Of a DNA stretch of 64,000 nucleotides, positions 8,692 to 17,479 are shown in pieces. The stretch is from positions 1-64,000 of the forward strand of contig CAZFAJ010000005.1 of assembly GCA_964517005.1 (NCBI GenBank), in the 5' to 3' direction. Source of the stretch: CAYVBJ01 sp964517005 (GTDB lineage Bacteria; Bacteroidota; Rhodothermia; Balneolales; Balneolaceae). The notes below the pieces were generated by a model, which worked only from the letters and a program-made list of their open reading frames with translations, was not told the origin of the DNA and did no database searches. Made by a program: the position numbers and the translations under genes. The first letter of the stretch is position 1. Every line of letters starts with the position of its first letter.

Positions 8692-10050
8692 ATGGGTGCA
8701 TTACAATTACTGATTGTTACATTTTTTGGTGTAGTTCTGCTGCTGCTGCTTGTAACCCGGTTAAAACTGAACGCTTTTATTGCATTGCTCATAACGAGTA
8801 TGTTTATAGGTATCGGTGCCGGTATGCCAGTGGATGTTATTCTTGAGAGTATGCAGGAGGGGATGGGCGGAACGCTCGGTTTTGTAGCTACAGTAGTAGG
8901 CCTGGGTGCCATTTTTGGACAGATTCTGGAACATTCGGGCGGTGCTTCGGCTCTGGCAAAATATCTGCTGAATAAATTCGGTGACGAAAACGCCTCCTGG
9001 GCAATGATGATCACAGGTTTTTTAGTAGCCATCCCTGTTTTTTTTGATGTTGGTTTTATTATTCTCGTTCCGCTGGTTTACGCTCTTGCCAGGAAAACAG
9101 GTAAGTCACTTCTCTACTATGGTATTCCGCTTCTCACCGGTCTTGCTGTTACTCACAGTTTTATTCCCCCGACTCCGGGACCTATCGCTGTAGCAGAAAT
9201 TGTGAATGCAGACCTGGGCTGGGTGATTCTGTTTGGAGTGATTATCGGCATCCCCACAGCGATTATAGCAGGCCCGCTCTTTGGGCGGTATATCAGTAAA
9301 AAAATATATGTTGGTATTCCCGACTATATGGAATGGGAAGAATCGGGAATTTCCGATGACTCTGAACTGCCATCATTCGGATTGATTGCCTCCATTATTG
9401 CGATTCCGCTTGTCTTGATTCTCTTTAATACTCTTACCAACCTGTTGGTAGATCAGCAAATTATTGAAGCGGGTATCCATACTGATGTGATGAGATTTTT
9501 GGGCCATCCTTTTGTTGCCTTAACAATTGCTGTTTTAATGGCTCTCTACTGGCTCGGCAGCAAAAGGGGGACTACCCGGGAACAGCTTTCTGAGCTGAGT
9601 ATTAAAGCTATGCAGCCGGCCGGGATTATCATTTTGATTACAGGTGCAGGCGGTGTGCTTAAACAAGTTCTTATTGACAGCGGAGTTGGAGATTTACTGG
9701 CGGTGACAATGTCTGACATGGGGTTCCCCGTGATTGTGCTGGCATACCTGATAGCATGTGCGGTTCGGGTAACGCAGGGTTCTGCCACAGTTGCCATGAT
9801 TACAGCGGCGGGTATTTCAGCACCGGTGATAGAACAGTTTTCACTTTCGGAGCCTCAAATTGCACTGGTTGTGCTTGCAATTGCTTCCGGTGCCACTATA
9901 TTGTCTCACGTAAATGACAGTGGTTTCTGGCTGGTGAACAGATACCTGGGGCTGTCCGAAAAGGAGACGCTGCAATCATGGACGGTCATGGAGACAATAA
10001 TATCCGTAACCGGATTTCTGCTTGCCGCCGGGTTGAGCCTGTTTGTTTAA
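8692..10050 (+). CDS. gntP: GntP family gluconate permease
   Basis: Inner-membrane transporter of 452 residues with about 12-13 hydrophobic segments, a family that imports gluconate and related sugar acids with protons. Family segments seen include FFDVGFIILVPLVYALAR, HSFIPPTPGP and the C-terminal SHVNDSGFWLV. It starts 51 bp after gnd and completes a cassette of uptake (gntP), phosphorylation (gntK) and oxidation (gnd). No GntR-type repressor or Entner-Doudoroff dehydratase is adjacent. Confidence 0.93.
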   Translation: MGALQLLIVTFFGVVLLLLLVTRLKLNAFIALLITSMFIGIGAGMPVDVILESMQEGMGGTLGFVATVVGLGAIFGQILEHSGGASALAKYLLNKFGDENASWAMMITGFLVAIPVFFDVGFIILVPLVYALARKTGKSLLYYGIPLLTGLAVTHSFIPPTPGPIAVAEIVNADLGWVILFGVIIGIPTAIIAGPLFGRYISKKIYVGIPDYMEWEESGISDDSELPSFGLIASIIAIPLVLILFNTLTNLLVDQQIIEAGIHTDVMRFLGHPFVALTIAVLMALYWLGSKRGTTREQLSELSIKAMQPAGIIILITGAGGVLKQVLIDSGVGDLLAVTMSDMGFPVIVLAYLIACAVRVTQGSATVAMITAAGISAPVIEQFSLSEPQIALVVLAIASGATILSHVNDSGFWLVNRYLGLSEKETLQSWTVMETIISVTGFLLAAGLSLFV

Positions 10051-10056
10051 CAAAGA

Positions 10057-10692
10057 TTAGTCTCTGATTTCGGAGATAAGTTTTTTTAAATCCTCATGTT
10101 CCGGTTCTGCATTCAAGCCTCTTTCAGCATACTCTAATGCTTTTTGGTGAACTCCCGATTTCTGTAGAATCCAGGCAATATTGAACCAGGCGTCTGCAAA
10201 GTCAGCATCCAGATTTATCGCTGTTTCATAGCATTTTGCCGCTTCAATATGCCTGTTTTGACGAAGATGACAATTACCGAGATTAAAATATGAAAGAGCA
10301 TCATCCGGATTGATTTTTGTCAAATAACGGAAAAGCTCAACAGCCTTTTCAGGTTCGCCTGAAATTTCATACTGGCCGGCAAGATTATTGAGCGACGGAA
10401 TGTGATCAGCTTTCAGTTCCAATGCCTGCAAGTAGTGATCAATAGCCCGGTCAGGCATATTTTTTTCACTAAAGGAGTTGCCGAGATTAAAGTGATATGC
10501 TTCTTTGTTTGGATTGAGTTCCAGAGCCTTTTGCAGCGCAAAAATTGATTGATCGTATTCGCCAATCAGGTAGTATCCTACACCCAATTCATTCCAGGTA
10601 TGATCGTCGTCCGGTTTATTTTTCAGCTCTTCTTTAATCCGGCTGATTTCGTTCGTAATCTTTTCCATAAGTTTAATAATATCCGGTGTCAA
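10057..10692 (-). CDS. Tetratricopeptide repeat protein
   Basis: Protein of 211 residues made almost entirely of TPR motifs: about five repeats between residues 30 and 200, with consensus stretches such as AYHFNLGNSFSEKNMPDRAI and ALSYFNLGNCHLRQNRHIEA. No signal peptide, so probably a cytoplasmic scaffold. The ATG overlaps the stop codon of the patatin gene (ATGA at 10689-10692), which suggests translational coupling and a shared function, but the partner bound is unknown. It converges on gntP with a 6-bp gap. Confidence 0.85.
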   Translation of the reverse strand: MTPDIIKLMEKITNEISRIKEELKNKPDDDHTWNELGVGYYLIGEYDQSIFALQKALELNPNKEAYHFNLGNSFSEKNMPDRAIDHYLQALELKADHIPSLNNLAGQYEISGEPEKAVELFRYLTKINPDDALSYFNLGNCHLRQNRHIEAAKCYETAINLDADFADAWFNIAWILQKSGVHQKALEYAERGLNAEPEHEDLKKLISEIRD

Positions 10693-12869
10693 AAATGATA
10701 TCCAATCTGAACCTCAAAACGAACAGAGTGCTCGTTGCTTGTCGATACGATAGCTTTTACGGGACCGGCAATTGTTAACAAACCTGCGGCTGCACTAAAA
10801 CCGTATTGATTCTCTTCGGTAAGTTTCATATTCCACTTATCGGGCGTGCGTCCATAGTAGAGATTGCCCTCTAAAAATTTGTTTTTTAGTGGTTCAATCT
10901 GTAATCCTCCGGTAATCATCTGTAGATTACGGGAGGTAAGCTCATACCTTTCGAATCCGCCGAACCGCAGATATCCCAATTTAGAATCATAGCGGTTCAG
11001 GCCAAACCAGTAGTTCCACGGTAACTCATCACCGGTGGTTCTGCCGGAATAAAAACTGCTTCTTAAAGAGAGGGTCGGTGATACTGGCAGGTATCCTTCC
11101 CAAAAAAGGCGAATCATGCTGAAGTTTTCCGGACTCAGAATGGCATCGCCGCTGAAAACACCTTCAAGAAGTAAATTTTGTCCGCGGCGGGTAAATGCCT
11201 TCCGGTCAAAACTATTCAACCAAAACAGGGCGTTCAGGGCATGATTGCTCTTACTGGAAAAAGGCAGTAATTCGCGATTTACTTCATTTGTAAAGAAAAC
11301 AAAATCTTTTCTGATTCCGGCCTCAAACAAGAAAGTGTTATTAAAATAGTTTCCCACAGATATCTCTGTGCGAATAATGTTATTGGTAAAATTTGACCGC
11401 TGACTAAAATCTTCAAAATATCGAACATCTTCCGATAAGAAAGCCGCCCTCAATCTTGCTCCAAATCTTGATACCTGTCCGCCAAACGTAAGATAATCCA
11501 CAACAGCATTCAGTTCACTGCCCAATCGTAAATTCAGTTGAAGCACAGAATTTCTGTAAAGGAGGTTTCTGAAAGTAGATTCCAGATTTACCGATGCGGT
11601 TGTTTTCGTTTCAATTCTTGCACCGATTCTGAATACATCTTCCTGATTTTCATCAACATTTATTTGAAGATTGTAAAAATATGAGGTGTCGGGTACGATT
11701 CGATAGGTTACGAGATCAAAGAGCTGTGTGCTGTAAAGCCGGTTTATCCGTTCTTCAATAATAGCCGGTGTAACAAACATACCCGGATCAATTTCTATCT
11801 CATTCAGGATAAATTCGGTACTGAGTGCACTGTTTCCAATCACTTCCACACGGTTAACCGGAAGACCTGCTTCACCTGAAAAAGATGTACGCAGATTGTC
11901 GCCGGCCTGTTTGTTTGCTATCTCCTTAAAAAGCTCCATGTGCTTTCGCGCCTCCACCTCTCCGATGGGTATAAACTGATCTGCCACATCAAAGTCAGCC
12001 ATGGAATAGTTCATTATTTTATCAGGAACAATCAGAAGATCAGCCAGTTCGCCCTGAGCATCCATCTGTTCATTAATACGAAAACTGATGGTCTGTGTAA
12101 AAATATCTGTTAGTGTGTTTAAGCTGTCCATCGGCTGAAGCGGGGCGGCAACATTTACGGCAATGATATAATCGGCTCCCATATCAACGGCTTCCTGAAC
12201 CGGCAGGTTTTGAGAAAGGCCGCCGTCAATCAGGTGTTTTCCATCTACAGTATGAGGTGTCATTAGTGAGGGGATGGAAACACTTGCGCGCAAGGCATCA
12301 GGCAGGTAGCCGGAACGCATAACAACCGGATCACCGGTTTCCAGATCGGTTGCAACAGCGGCAAAGGGTATTGGAAACAAATCAAATGAATTTGTGCCGT
12401 GAGCAGGCCAGGTAAGATTTGAAAATAGCATGTATAAATTTTGCCCCTTGATGATTCCCGCAGGTAAATCAATCCCTTTCTTCTTGATGGGAAATGAAAT
12501 AATTGATTGATTGCTGAACTCTTTCTGGTAAACAGAGGAGAATCGAAAACTGGGTTTTTCTGTAAAGAGAGAAAGAAAATCGCTTGAAATAACCAGCTCT
12601 GTGAGTTGTTCCGTTGAGTAACCGATGGAATAGAGCCCGCCGACCACACTTCCCATGCTTGTACCTGTGATGTAGTCTATTCGCACACCCGTTTCCTCCA
12701 GTACATTTAAAATACCAATGTGAGCAATACCCTTGGCGCCGCCTCCACTCAATACAAGCCCCACCTTTGGATTATCAGGGATTTCAGAATTGGGTTTGGA
12801 GGCCGTTTGTGCATTCAGAATACCCGGAATCAGAAAAATCACAAGCAGTGAGAACAGGATTGTGCGCAT
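10689..12869 (-). CDS. Patatin-like phospholipase with POTRA and outer-membrane barrel (PlpD-like)
   Basis: Patatin phospholipase fused to an outer-membrane beta-barrel, the layout of type Vd autotransporters such as PlpD; its 726 residues match that size. The chosen ATG at 12869 opens the signal peptide MRTILFSLLVIFLIPGI (cleavage near LNAQ); an upstream ATG at 12914 is less likely. The patatin domain (about 35-310) has the oxyanion loop GGGAKG (42-47), nucleophile Ser71 in GTSMG and Asp215 in DGG. A POTRA-like segment (about 335-410, VNRVEVIGN) and a 16-strand-type barrel follow, ending in phenylalanine. It should expose a lipase at the cell surface. The gene is coupled to the TPR gene downstream; a response regulator lies 86 bp upstream. 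Confidence 0.9.
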   Translation of the reverse strand: MRTILFSLLVIFLIPGILNAQTASKPNSEIPDNPKVGLVLSGGGAKGIAHIGILNVLEETGVRIDYITGTSMGSVVGGLYSIGYSTEQLTELVISSDFLSLFTEKPSFRFSSVYQKEFSNQSIISFPIKKKGIDLPAGIIKGQNLYMLFSNLTWPAHGTNSFDLFPIPFAAVATDLETGDPVVMRSGYLPDALRASVSIPSLMTPHTVDGKHLIDGGLSQNLPVQEAVDMGADYIIAVNVAAPLQPMDSLNTLTDIFTQTISFRINEQMDAQGELADLLIVPDKIMNYSMADFDVADQFIPIGEVEARKHMELFKEIANKQAGDNLRTSFSGEAGLPVNRVEVIGNSALSTEFILNEIEIDPGMFVTPAIIEERINRLYSTQLFDLVTYRIVPDTSYFYNLQINVDENQEDVFRIGARIETKTTASVNLESTFRNLLYRNSVLQLNLRLGSELNAVVDYLTFGGQVSRFGARLRAAFLSEDVRYFEDFSQRSNFTNNIIRTEISVGNYFNNTFLFEAGIRKDFVFFTNEVNRELLPFSSKSNHALNALFWLNSFDRKAFTRRGQNLLLEGVFSGDAILSPENFSMIRLFWEGYLPVSPTLSLRSSFYSGRTTGDELPWNYWFGLNRYDSKLGYLRFGGFERYELTSRNLQMITGGLQIEPLKNKFLEGNLYYGRTPDKWNMKLTEENQYGFSAAAGLLTIAGPVKAIVSTSNEHSVRFEVQIGYHF

Positions 12870-12955
12870 CAGCAGATAAAGAATTATGGGAAATCTGTGT
12901 ATTGACAGATTCAATATTTACTCAGCTGGCAAGATAAGAAAAAAAGGTTGGATTT

Positions 12956-13333
12956 TTATCCCGTAAATGCGTCTTGGAGCGCATTCTCCAGTTTATCTTT
13001 TGTAAGCGGCTTCTCAATGAAAGCCTCGTACTTTGTGGCTTTGGCTCTCTCTTTAGTAAAACTTTCAGAATTACCGGTTACATAAATCACCTTCACTTTC
13101 GATTTTTTTCGGATTCGTTGCATAGCTTCGATTCCGTCTATATTATTACCAAGACGAATATCCATAATGATAAGATCAACTCCTTTGAGTTTAAGAGCCG
13201 AATTGACGGCTGATTCTCCATCAGAAGCTGTGGCCAGAACCGTGTGTCCAAGGTTATTGATCAGCCTCTCCATTATGATTTGCTGAATGCCATCATCTTC
13301 TACGAGTAATATTTTTTTGGGTGTAATAGCCAC
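12956..13333 (-). CDS. Single-domain response regulator
   Basis: A stand-alone CheY-like receiver of 125 residues with no output domain. The acidic pair Asp13/Asp14, phosphoacceptor Asp58 (LIIMDIRL), Thr86 (YVTGN) and Lys108 (EKPL) are all present, so it should be phosphorylated by an unknown histidine kinase or phosphotransfer protein. It is on the same strand as the patatin and TPR genes and could be co-transcribed with them. The wider family in Bacteroidota is often mixed in phosphorelays. Confidence 0.92.
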   Translation of the reverse strand: MAITPKKILLVEDDGIQQIIMERLINNLGHTVLATASDGESAVNSALKLKGVDLIIMDIRLGNNIDGIEAMQRIRKKSKVKVIYVTGNSESFTKERAKATKYEAFIEKPLTKDKLENALQDAFTG

Positions 13334-13445
13334 TCTACCGTTGTCCCATATTTAGAGTTACCGACAAAGAATATGTAAATATTGTTTCTATAAAGGAGAT
13401 TTTACCTGTAAAAATGTTACAAAATATTTTCATCTGCTAAATGAT

Positions 13446-13676
13446 TTATTTACGAAATGTATAACCTTTCTTACCAAGAATTTTTTTTACTTTTTCTGTA
13501 TGAGAGCCCTGTAAAATTATTGATTTCCGCTCAACATGTCCACCGGCGCCGCAAGAAGATTTTAATTCTTTAGCCAAATCTTCAATTACCTGCGGATTAT
13601 GGCCGATTTCTGATATCACCGTGAGGGGATTTCCGGTACCGGGATTTCTTTTTTCTTTTATTTTAATATTCATCAT
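13446..13676 (-). CDS. SUI1/eIF1-like translation initiation factor (YciH family), short
   Basis: Protein of 76 residues carrying the SUI1 fold found in eukaryotic eIF1 and bacterial YciH. The core residues LAKELKSSCGAGGHVERKSIILQG, split here as LKSSCGAGG and IILQG, and the C-terminal KGYTFRK are characteristic. It is shorter than E. coli YciH (about 108 residues), lacking the N-terminal extension, which is common in this phylum. Role in bacteria is probably in start-site fidelity on the small ribosomal subunit. Tandem ATGs at 13676 and 13673 leave the exact start open. Confidence 0.88.
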   Translation of the reverse strand: MMNIKIKEKRNPGTGNPLTVISEIGHNPQVIEDLAKELKSSCGAGGHVERKSIILQGSHTEKVKKILGKKGYTFRK

Positions 13677-13868
13677 CCTTAAAGTAAGAGAACTGTGAAA
13701 TAATACAAATCAAAAAAGATAAGTTTTGAGATGAATACTTTGGGAAAAAGTTTCCGGAAGAAAATAATCTATTTAACTTATGTTCGTTTAATAATATTGT
13801 TTATGTGAAGTCTAAAAATGGTTACATTTATATTTATGTAAATATAGAAATTCAAACCGGAGAAATTG

Positions 13869-14447
13869 GTGCAAAAAATTGAGATGGAAATACTCGGGCT
13901 CTCAACAAGTCCGAGCAGCGGCGGCGCTTATGCCCTTATTTTGAATGAAAAAAATGGAAACAGGCGGCTCCCGATCATTATCGGAACATTTGAGGCTCAG
14001 GCAATTGCACTCGAGCTGGAAAGCATAAAGCCGCCGAGGCCAATGACACATGATCTAATGAAGAATATTGTACTGAGCTTTAACTCATCTGTGCAACAAA
14101 TATTTATCAATGAACTCAGTGAAGGTACTTTCTTTGCCCAGATTCTGTATCAGCGGGATGATAACCGGGTAGAACTCGACGCGCGGCCCAGCGATGCAAT
14201 AGCTGTGGCGATTCGCTTTGGTGCTCCTATATATGTACACCCGGATGTGCTCGACGAAGCCGGAATTGTTTCCGAGGAAACGGCCAGGGAGAGTGCAGAT
14301 CAGCCTGCGACCGGCAAACCAGCTCAGCAAAAATCCGAAATGAGCAAGCTTGAACAGCTTGAGCAAGATTTGCAGCTTGCAATTAAAACCGAAAACTACG
14401 AGAAAGCGGCTAAAATCCGTGATCAGATACAAAAATTAAAAGGATAA
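13869..14447 (+). CDS. Bifunctional nuclease (BFN/DUF151) with C-terminal UVR motif
   Basis: Cytoplasmic protein of 192 residues. Residues 1-135 form the BFN (DUF151) domain, with GGAYALIL, LPIIIGTFEAQAIA and the strongly conserved ARPSDAIAVAIRFGAPIYV; plant and Thermotoga relatives have DNase/RNase activity. After a linker, residues about 155-190 hold a UVR-type helical hairpin (LEQDLQLAIKTENYEKAAKIRDQI) like those that mediate UvrB-UvrC contact. I place the start at GTG 13869, with GGAGA five bases upstream, rather than at TTG 13866. It is first in a run with bshC and fau, 1 bp before bshC. Confidence 0.9.
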   Translation: MQKIEMEILGLSTSPSSGGAYALILNEKNGNRRLPIIIGTFEAQAIALELESIKPPRPMTHDLMKNIVLSFNSSVQQIFINELSEGTFFAQILYQRDDNRVELDARPSDAIAVAIRFGAPIYVHPDVLDEAGIVSEETARESADQPATGKPAQQKSEMSKLEQLEQDLQLAIKTENYEKAAKIRDQIQKLKG

Positions 14448-14448
14448 C

Positions 14449-16071
14449 GTGAACTGCTGCAGTACGATCCCTTTTGAGCAACTTCCATTCAGCAAGCTGT
14501 TCAATGATTACATAAAGAAAACAAACTCATTAAGCCAATTTTTTGAAACCCATCCTTTTTCCAAAGAGCAGAGAGACTCGTATCTGGATTATTATAATTT
14601 CAGGGGCAACAGGGAAACATCAGTCGAATTGCTGAAGAGTTTCAATAAGCAATTTGACGCAACCGATCAGACTCTTCAGCAAATTGAAAAGCTGAGAGAT
14701 GAAAACAGTATGGCTGTGGTAACGGGTCAGCAACTCACTCTCTATGGAGGCCCGCTTTTTACCGTATATAAAATTGCTTCTGCTATTATCCAGGCCCGGG
14801 ATCTGCAAAATGAATATGAAAGGAGCGTAATTCCTGTATTCTGGCTTGCGGATGAAGATCATGATTATGAAGAAGCAGCCACCATCGGTATCCTGGACAG
14901 GGATGACTGGCATTCAGTCGCCTATCAACTGAATGGGAAAAATGAGTCTCCGGTAGGCCGTCTTGAACTGGATGATTCGTTCAAAAAATTCCGCGAAAAC
15001 ATTAGGGATTTCCTGTTCGAAACCGATTTCACCCGGGAACTGACAAACCTGCTGGATACCTGTTACAGGCCGGGATCAACTTTCAGGGAATCGTTCGGAA
15101 CCCTGGTTTTGAAACTGTTTGGAAAACACGGGCTGATACTGGCAGGAAGTGATGATCCGGGTATTAAGGAGCTTGGCATTGAAATTTTGACAAAATCCGT
15201 ATCTCTTAAAAATGATGTCTACCAGTCGGTTTTGGATACAAGTGAAGCCCTGATAAATAAAGGATATCACCGGCAGGTAGAACCCGGCAAATCGAATTTA
15301 TTCTGGATAGACGGTTCCGGAAACAGGCTCAAACTAAAAACCGGGGAAAATGGTGTTTGGAATGCAGATGGAAAAAACTCCTGGTCTGAAGACGAACTTA
15401 TTCGTGAGATAGAGAATATACCCGAAAGATTTTCACCAAACGTATTCACAAGGCCGTTGCTGCAAGATATTCTTCTGCCTGTCGTCTCTTATGTGGCAGG
15501 ACCGGGTGAGCTCGCTTACTATGCGCAAATGAAAGATTTTTATACCGTATTCGGAATGAAAATGCCTATGATTTTACCAAGATTCAGTGCTACGCTCCTG
15601 GAATCGAATATTGACAGAATCATGGAAAAACTGCCATTTAAAATCGGTGAATATGATCAGAGGATTGAAGACCTTGAATCGCAGTATATGGAAGGCACAG
15701 ATGAGGTGGATATCGAAAAAATATTCAGGGAATGGAAGAAAAAAGTTGATAAAATAACAGAAAAAAAGAAAACTGAAATAGACCAGGTGGATCCTACCCT
15801 GAAAGGAAGTGCCGGCAAAGTAACCGCTCTCTACTTTACGGAACTCGATAAACTGAAAGGGAAGCTCTACCGCTCACAGAAAGAACAGGAACAGACAAAC
15901 CTGAACAGAATCCGCAAGATAAAAGCTAACCTGTTTCCGGGAGGCGGACTTCAGGAGCGTAATGTTGCATTTATCTATTTTATGAATAAATACGGCCTCG
16001 ATATCTGGGATAAAACGATCTCTTTTCTTACGGATGAAGAACCGGTAAATCACAAAGTAATCAGGCTTTAA
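14449..16071 (+). CDS. bshC: Bacillithiol biosynthesis cysteine-adding enzyme BshC
   Basis: BshC adds cysteine to glucosaminyl-malate in the last step of bacillithiol synthesis, the low-molecular-weight thiol that replaces glutathione in Firmicutes, Deinococcus and many Bacteroidota. The 540-residue protein has the expected size, with VTGQQLTLYGGPLFTVYKI, PVFWLADEDHDYEEA and YVAGPGELAYYAQ segments typical of the family and a coiled-coil near residues 400-490. Start is GTG at 14449 with AAGGA upstream. bshA and bshB are not in this window. Confidence 0.95.
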   Translation: MNCCSTIPFEQLPFSKLFNDYIKKTNSLSQFFETHPFSKEQRDSYLDYYNFRGNRETSVELLKSFNKQFDATDQTLQQIEKLRDENSMAVVTGQQLTLYGGPLFTVYKIASAIIQARDLQNEYERSVIPVFWLADEDHDYEEAATIGILDRDDWHSVAYQLNGKNESPVGRLELDDSFKKFRENIRDFLFETDFTRELTNLLDTCYRPGSTFRESFGTLVLKLFGKHGLILAGSDDPGIKELGIEILTKSVSLKNDVYQSVLDTSEALINKGYHRQVEPGKSNLFWIDGSGNRLKLKTGENGVWNADGKNSWSEDELIREIENIPERFSPNVFTRPLLQDILLPVVSYVAGPGELAYYAQMKDFYTVFGMKMPMILPRFSATLLESNIDRIMEKLPFKIGEYDQRIEDLESQYMEGTDEVDIEKIFREWKKKVDKITEKKKTEIDQVDPTLKGSAGKVTALYFTELDKLKGKLYRSQKEQEQTNLNRIRKIKANLFPGGGLQERNVAFIYFMNKYGLDIWDKTISFLTDEEPVNHKVIRL

Positions 16072-16658
16072 TGGGAACATCAGTTACAGAAAAAAAAGAG
16101 AAACTCAGAAGTCAATATCTGGAAATAAGAAATAAACTTTCCAAAAGCAGTTACTCCGAAAAATGTGAGCGAATCTATCTGAATACCCGGAAATGGGTTG
16201 ACAGCCTTAACGTAAATCACATACACTGCTATCTCTCGATGAATGAGCGGCATGAAGTAAAAACGGATCCGGTTATTCAGTGGCTTATCCGAAATCACTT
16301 TACCGTTTCTGTACCGGTAGTAAACTTTGATAAAAACCGTCTTGAACACTATCAGATATCAGCCTTCGGGAATTTTGAAACCAATCGATGGGGAGTCAGG
16401 GAGCCGGCACCGGAATCACGTGTAAGGCGTACAGAGCCCGCACTTTTTGATGTTGTGTTTGTCCCTGTTGTAGCTTCCGACCGTAAAAAAAACCGGCTGG
16501 GATATGGAAAGGGTTTTTATGACCGTTTTCTATCTGAAACACCGGCGCTGAAAGCCGGACTTGTATTTGATATTTGTATCTCAGAGAATGAAATACCGGT
16601 TGAAAATTTTGATGTAAAAATGGATCTTTTAATATCAGATCGTGAGATTATCAGCTAA
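16071..16658 (+). CDS. 5-formyltetrahydrofolate cyclo-ligase
   Basis: Converts 5-formyl-THF to 5,10-methenyl-THF using ATP, salvaging folate. Length 195 is normal. The N-terminal basic KEKLRSQYLEIRNKLS segment, the substrate region YLSMNERHEVKT and the C-terminal signature RLGYGKGFYDRFL are all there. Its ATG shares one base with the bshC stop (TAATG at 16069-16073), so translation is likely coupled. The family is also called YgfA/Fau/MTHFS. Confidence 0.93.
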   Translation: MGTSVTEKKEKLRSQYLEIRNKLSKSSYSEKCERIYLNTRKWVDSLNVNHIHCYLSMNERHEVKTDPVIQWLIRNHFTVSVPVVNFDKNRLEHYQISAFGNFETNRWGVREPAPESRVRRTEPALFDVVFVPVVASDRKKNRLGYGKGFYDRFLSETPALKAGLVFDICISENEIPVENFDVKMDLLISDREIIS

Positions 16659-16740
16659 TTTTTTCTCCGGATCTTCGTTATATTTTGATTGAAACTATTG
16701 CCGGCATCTTCCGTAGCAACATAATAGAGGAACAATTATT

Positions 16741-17463
16741 ATGGCAGAAAAAACAAAACAGGAATTTAAAAATACGTTTGATGTAGAGGAAAGTGAACTG
16801 CGTGCTACCCTCGAAGACTTTTATGAAGAGGAGAAGAAACAGGAAAAAAGTATCTGGAATATATCTACGGTAACAGGTCTGGTTATGCTTTTTATTGTGG
16901 TAGGTGTTTTAGGCCAGTCAATTGCAGGTAGCTTATTTGGTCTTGAGCCCGCTTTTCAATTAACAGGAGTGATGAACGTGATGCCCGTGATTGGCGGCAT
17001 TCTGGTGCTTGCTGCGGGTTTTGGCTACCTGACGGGTGACAGGAAAAAAGAGAAAAAAAGTAAATTGAGTTCCGGGTTCTCAAAAGATTTCAATTCCTCA
17101 TCAATGTCCATGTCAAAACCGGTGTCTCCATATTCATCCAAAGATAAACTGGATGATTTTTTGAATATTGATGAATCAAAAAAGAAAACATCGAAACGTG
17201 AAAAGTATTCTTTCAAAGACCGGGAACTGGAAGCTTACGCTTTATCACAAAAGAAAAAACTGTTCAGATCCAGAACCGACAAGAAAATTTTAGGAGTCTG
17301 TGGCGGCCTTGCCAAATATTTCGGAGTGAGTTCTACCATGGTGAGGATTATTTTCGGTTTGGCATTTTTACTCGGTTATGGAAGCTTTTTAATTGTCTAT
17401 ATCGCTTTGGGTATTATCATGCCAAAAGAACCTTATGATCTTACAGACCGGTATAATTTTTAA
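16741..17463 (+). CDS. PspC domain membrane protein
   Basis: Inner-membrane protein of 240 residues. Two hydrophobic segments near 43-62 and 72-93 are followed by a charged, serine/lysine-rich cytoplasmic linker (about 100-170) and a C-terminal PspC domain (about 173-232): KKLFRSRTDKKILGVCGGLAKYFG and a final membrane segment. PspC proteins sense envelope stress and control the phage-shock response in other bacteria, but no pspA or pspB is nearby. A 50-bp leader includes TATATTTTG, close to a Bacteroidota -7 box. It precedes tmk by 16 bp. Confidence 0.88.
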   Translation: MAEKTKQEFKNTFDVEESELRATLEDFYEEEKKQEKSIWNISTVTGLVMLFIVVGVLGQSIAGSLFGLEPAFQLTGVMNVMPVIGGILVLAAGFGYLTGDRKKEKKSKLSSGFSKDFNSSSMSMSKPVSPYSSKDKLDDFLNIDESKKKTSKREKYSFKDRELEAYALSQKKKLFRSRTDKKILGVCGGLAKYFGVSSTMVRIIFGLAFLLGYGSFLIVYIALGIIMPKEPYDLTDRYNF

Positions 17464-17479
17464 ACCTGATTGACGAATC

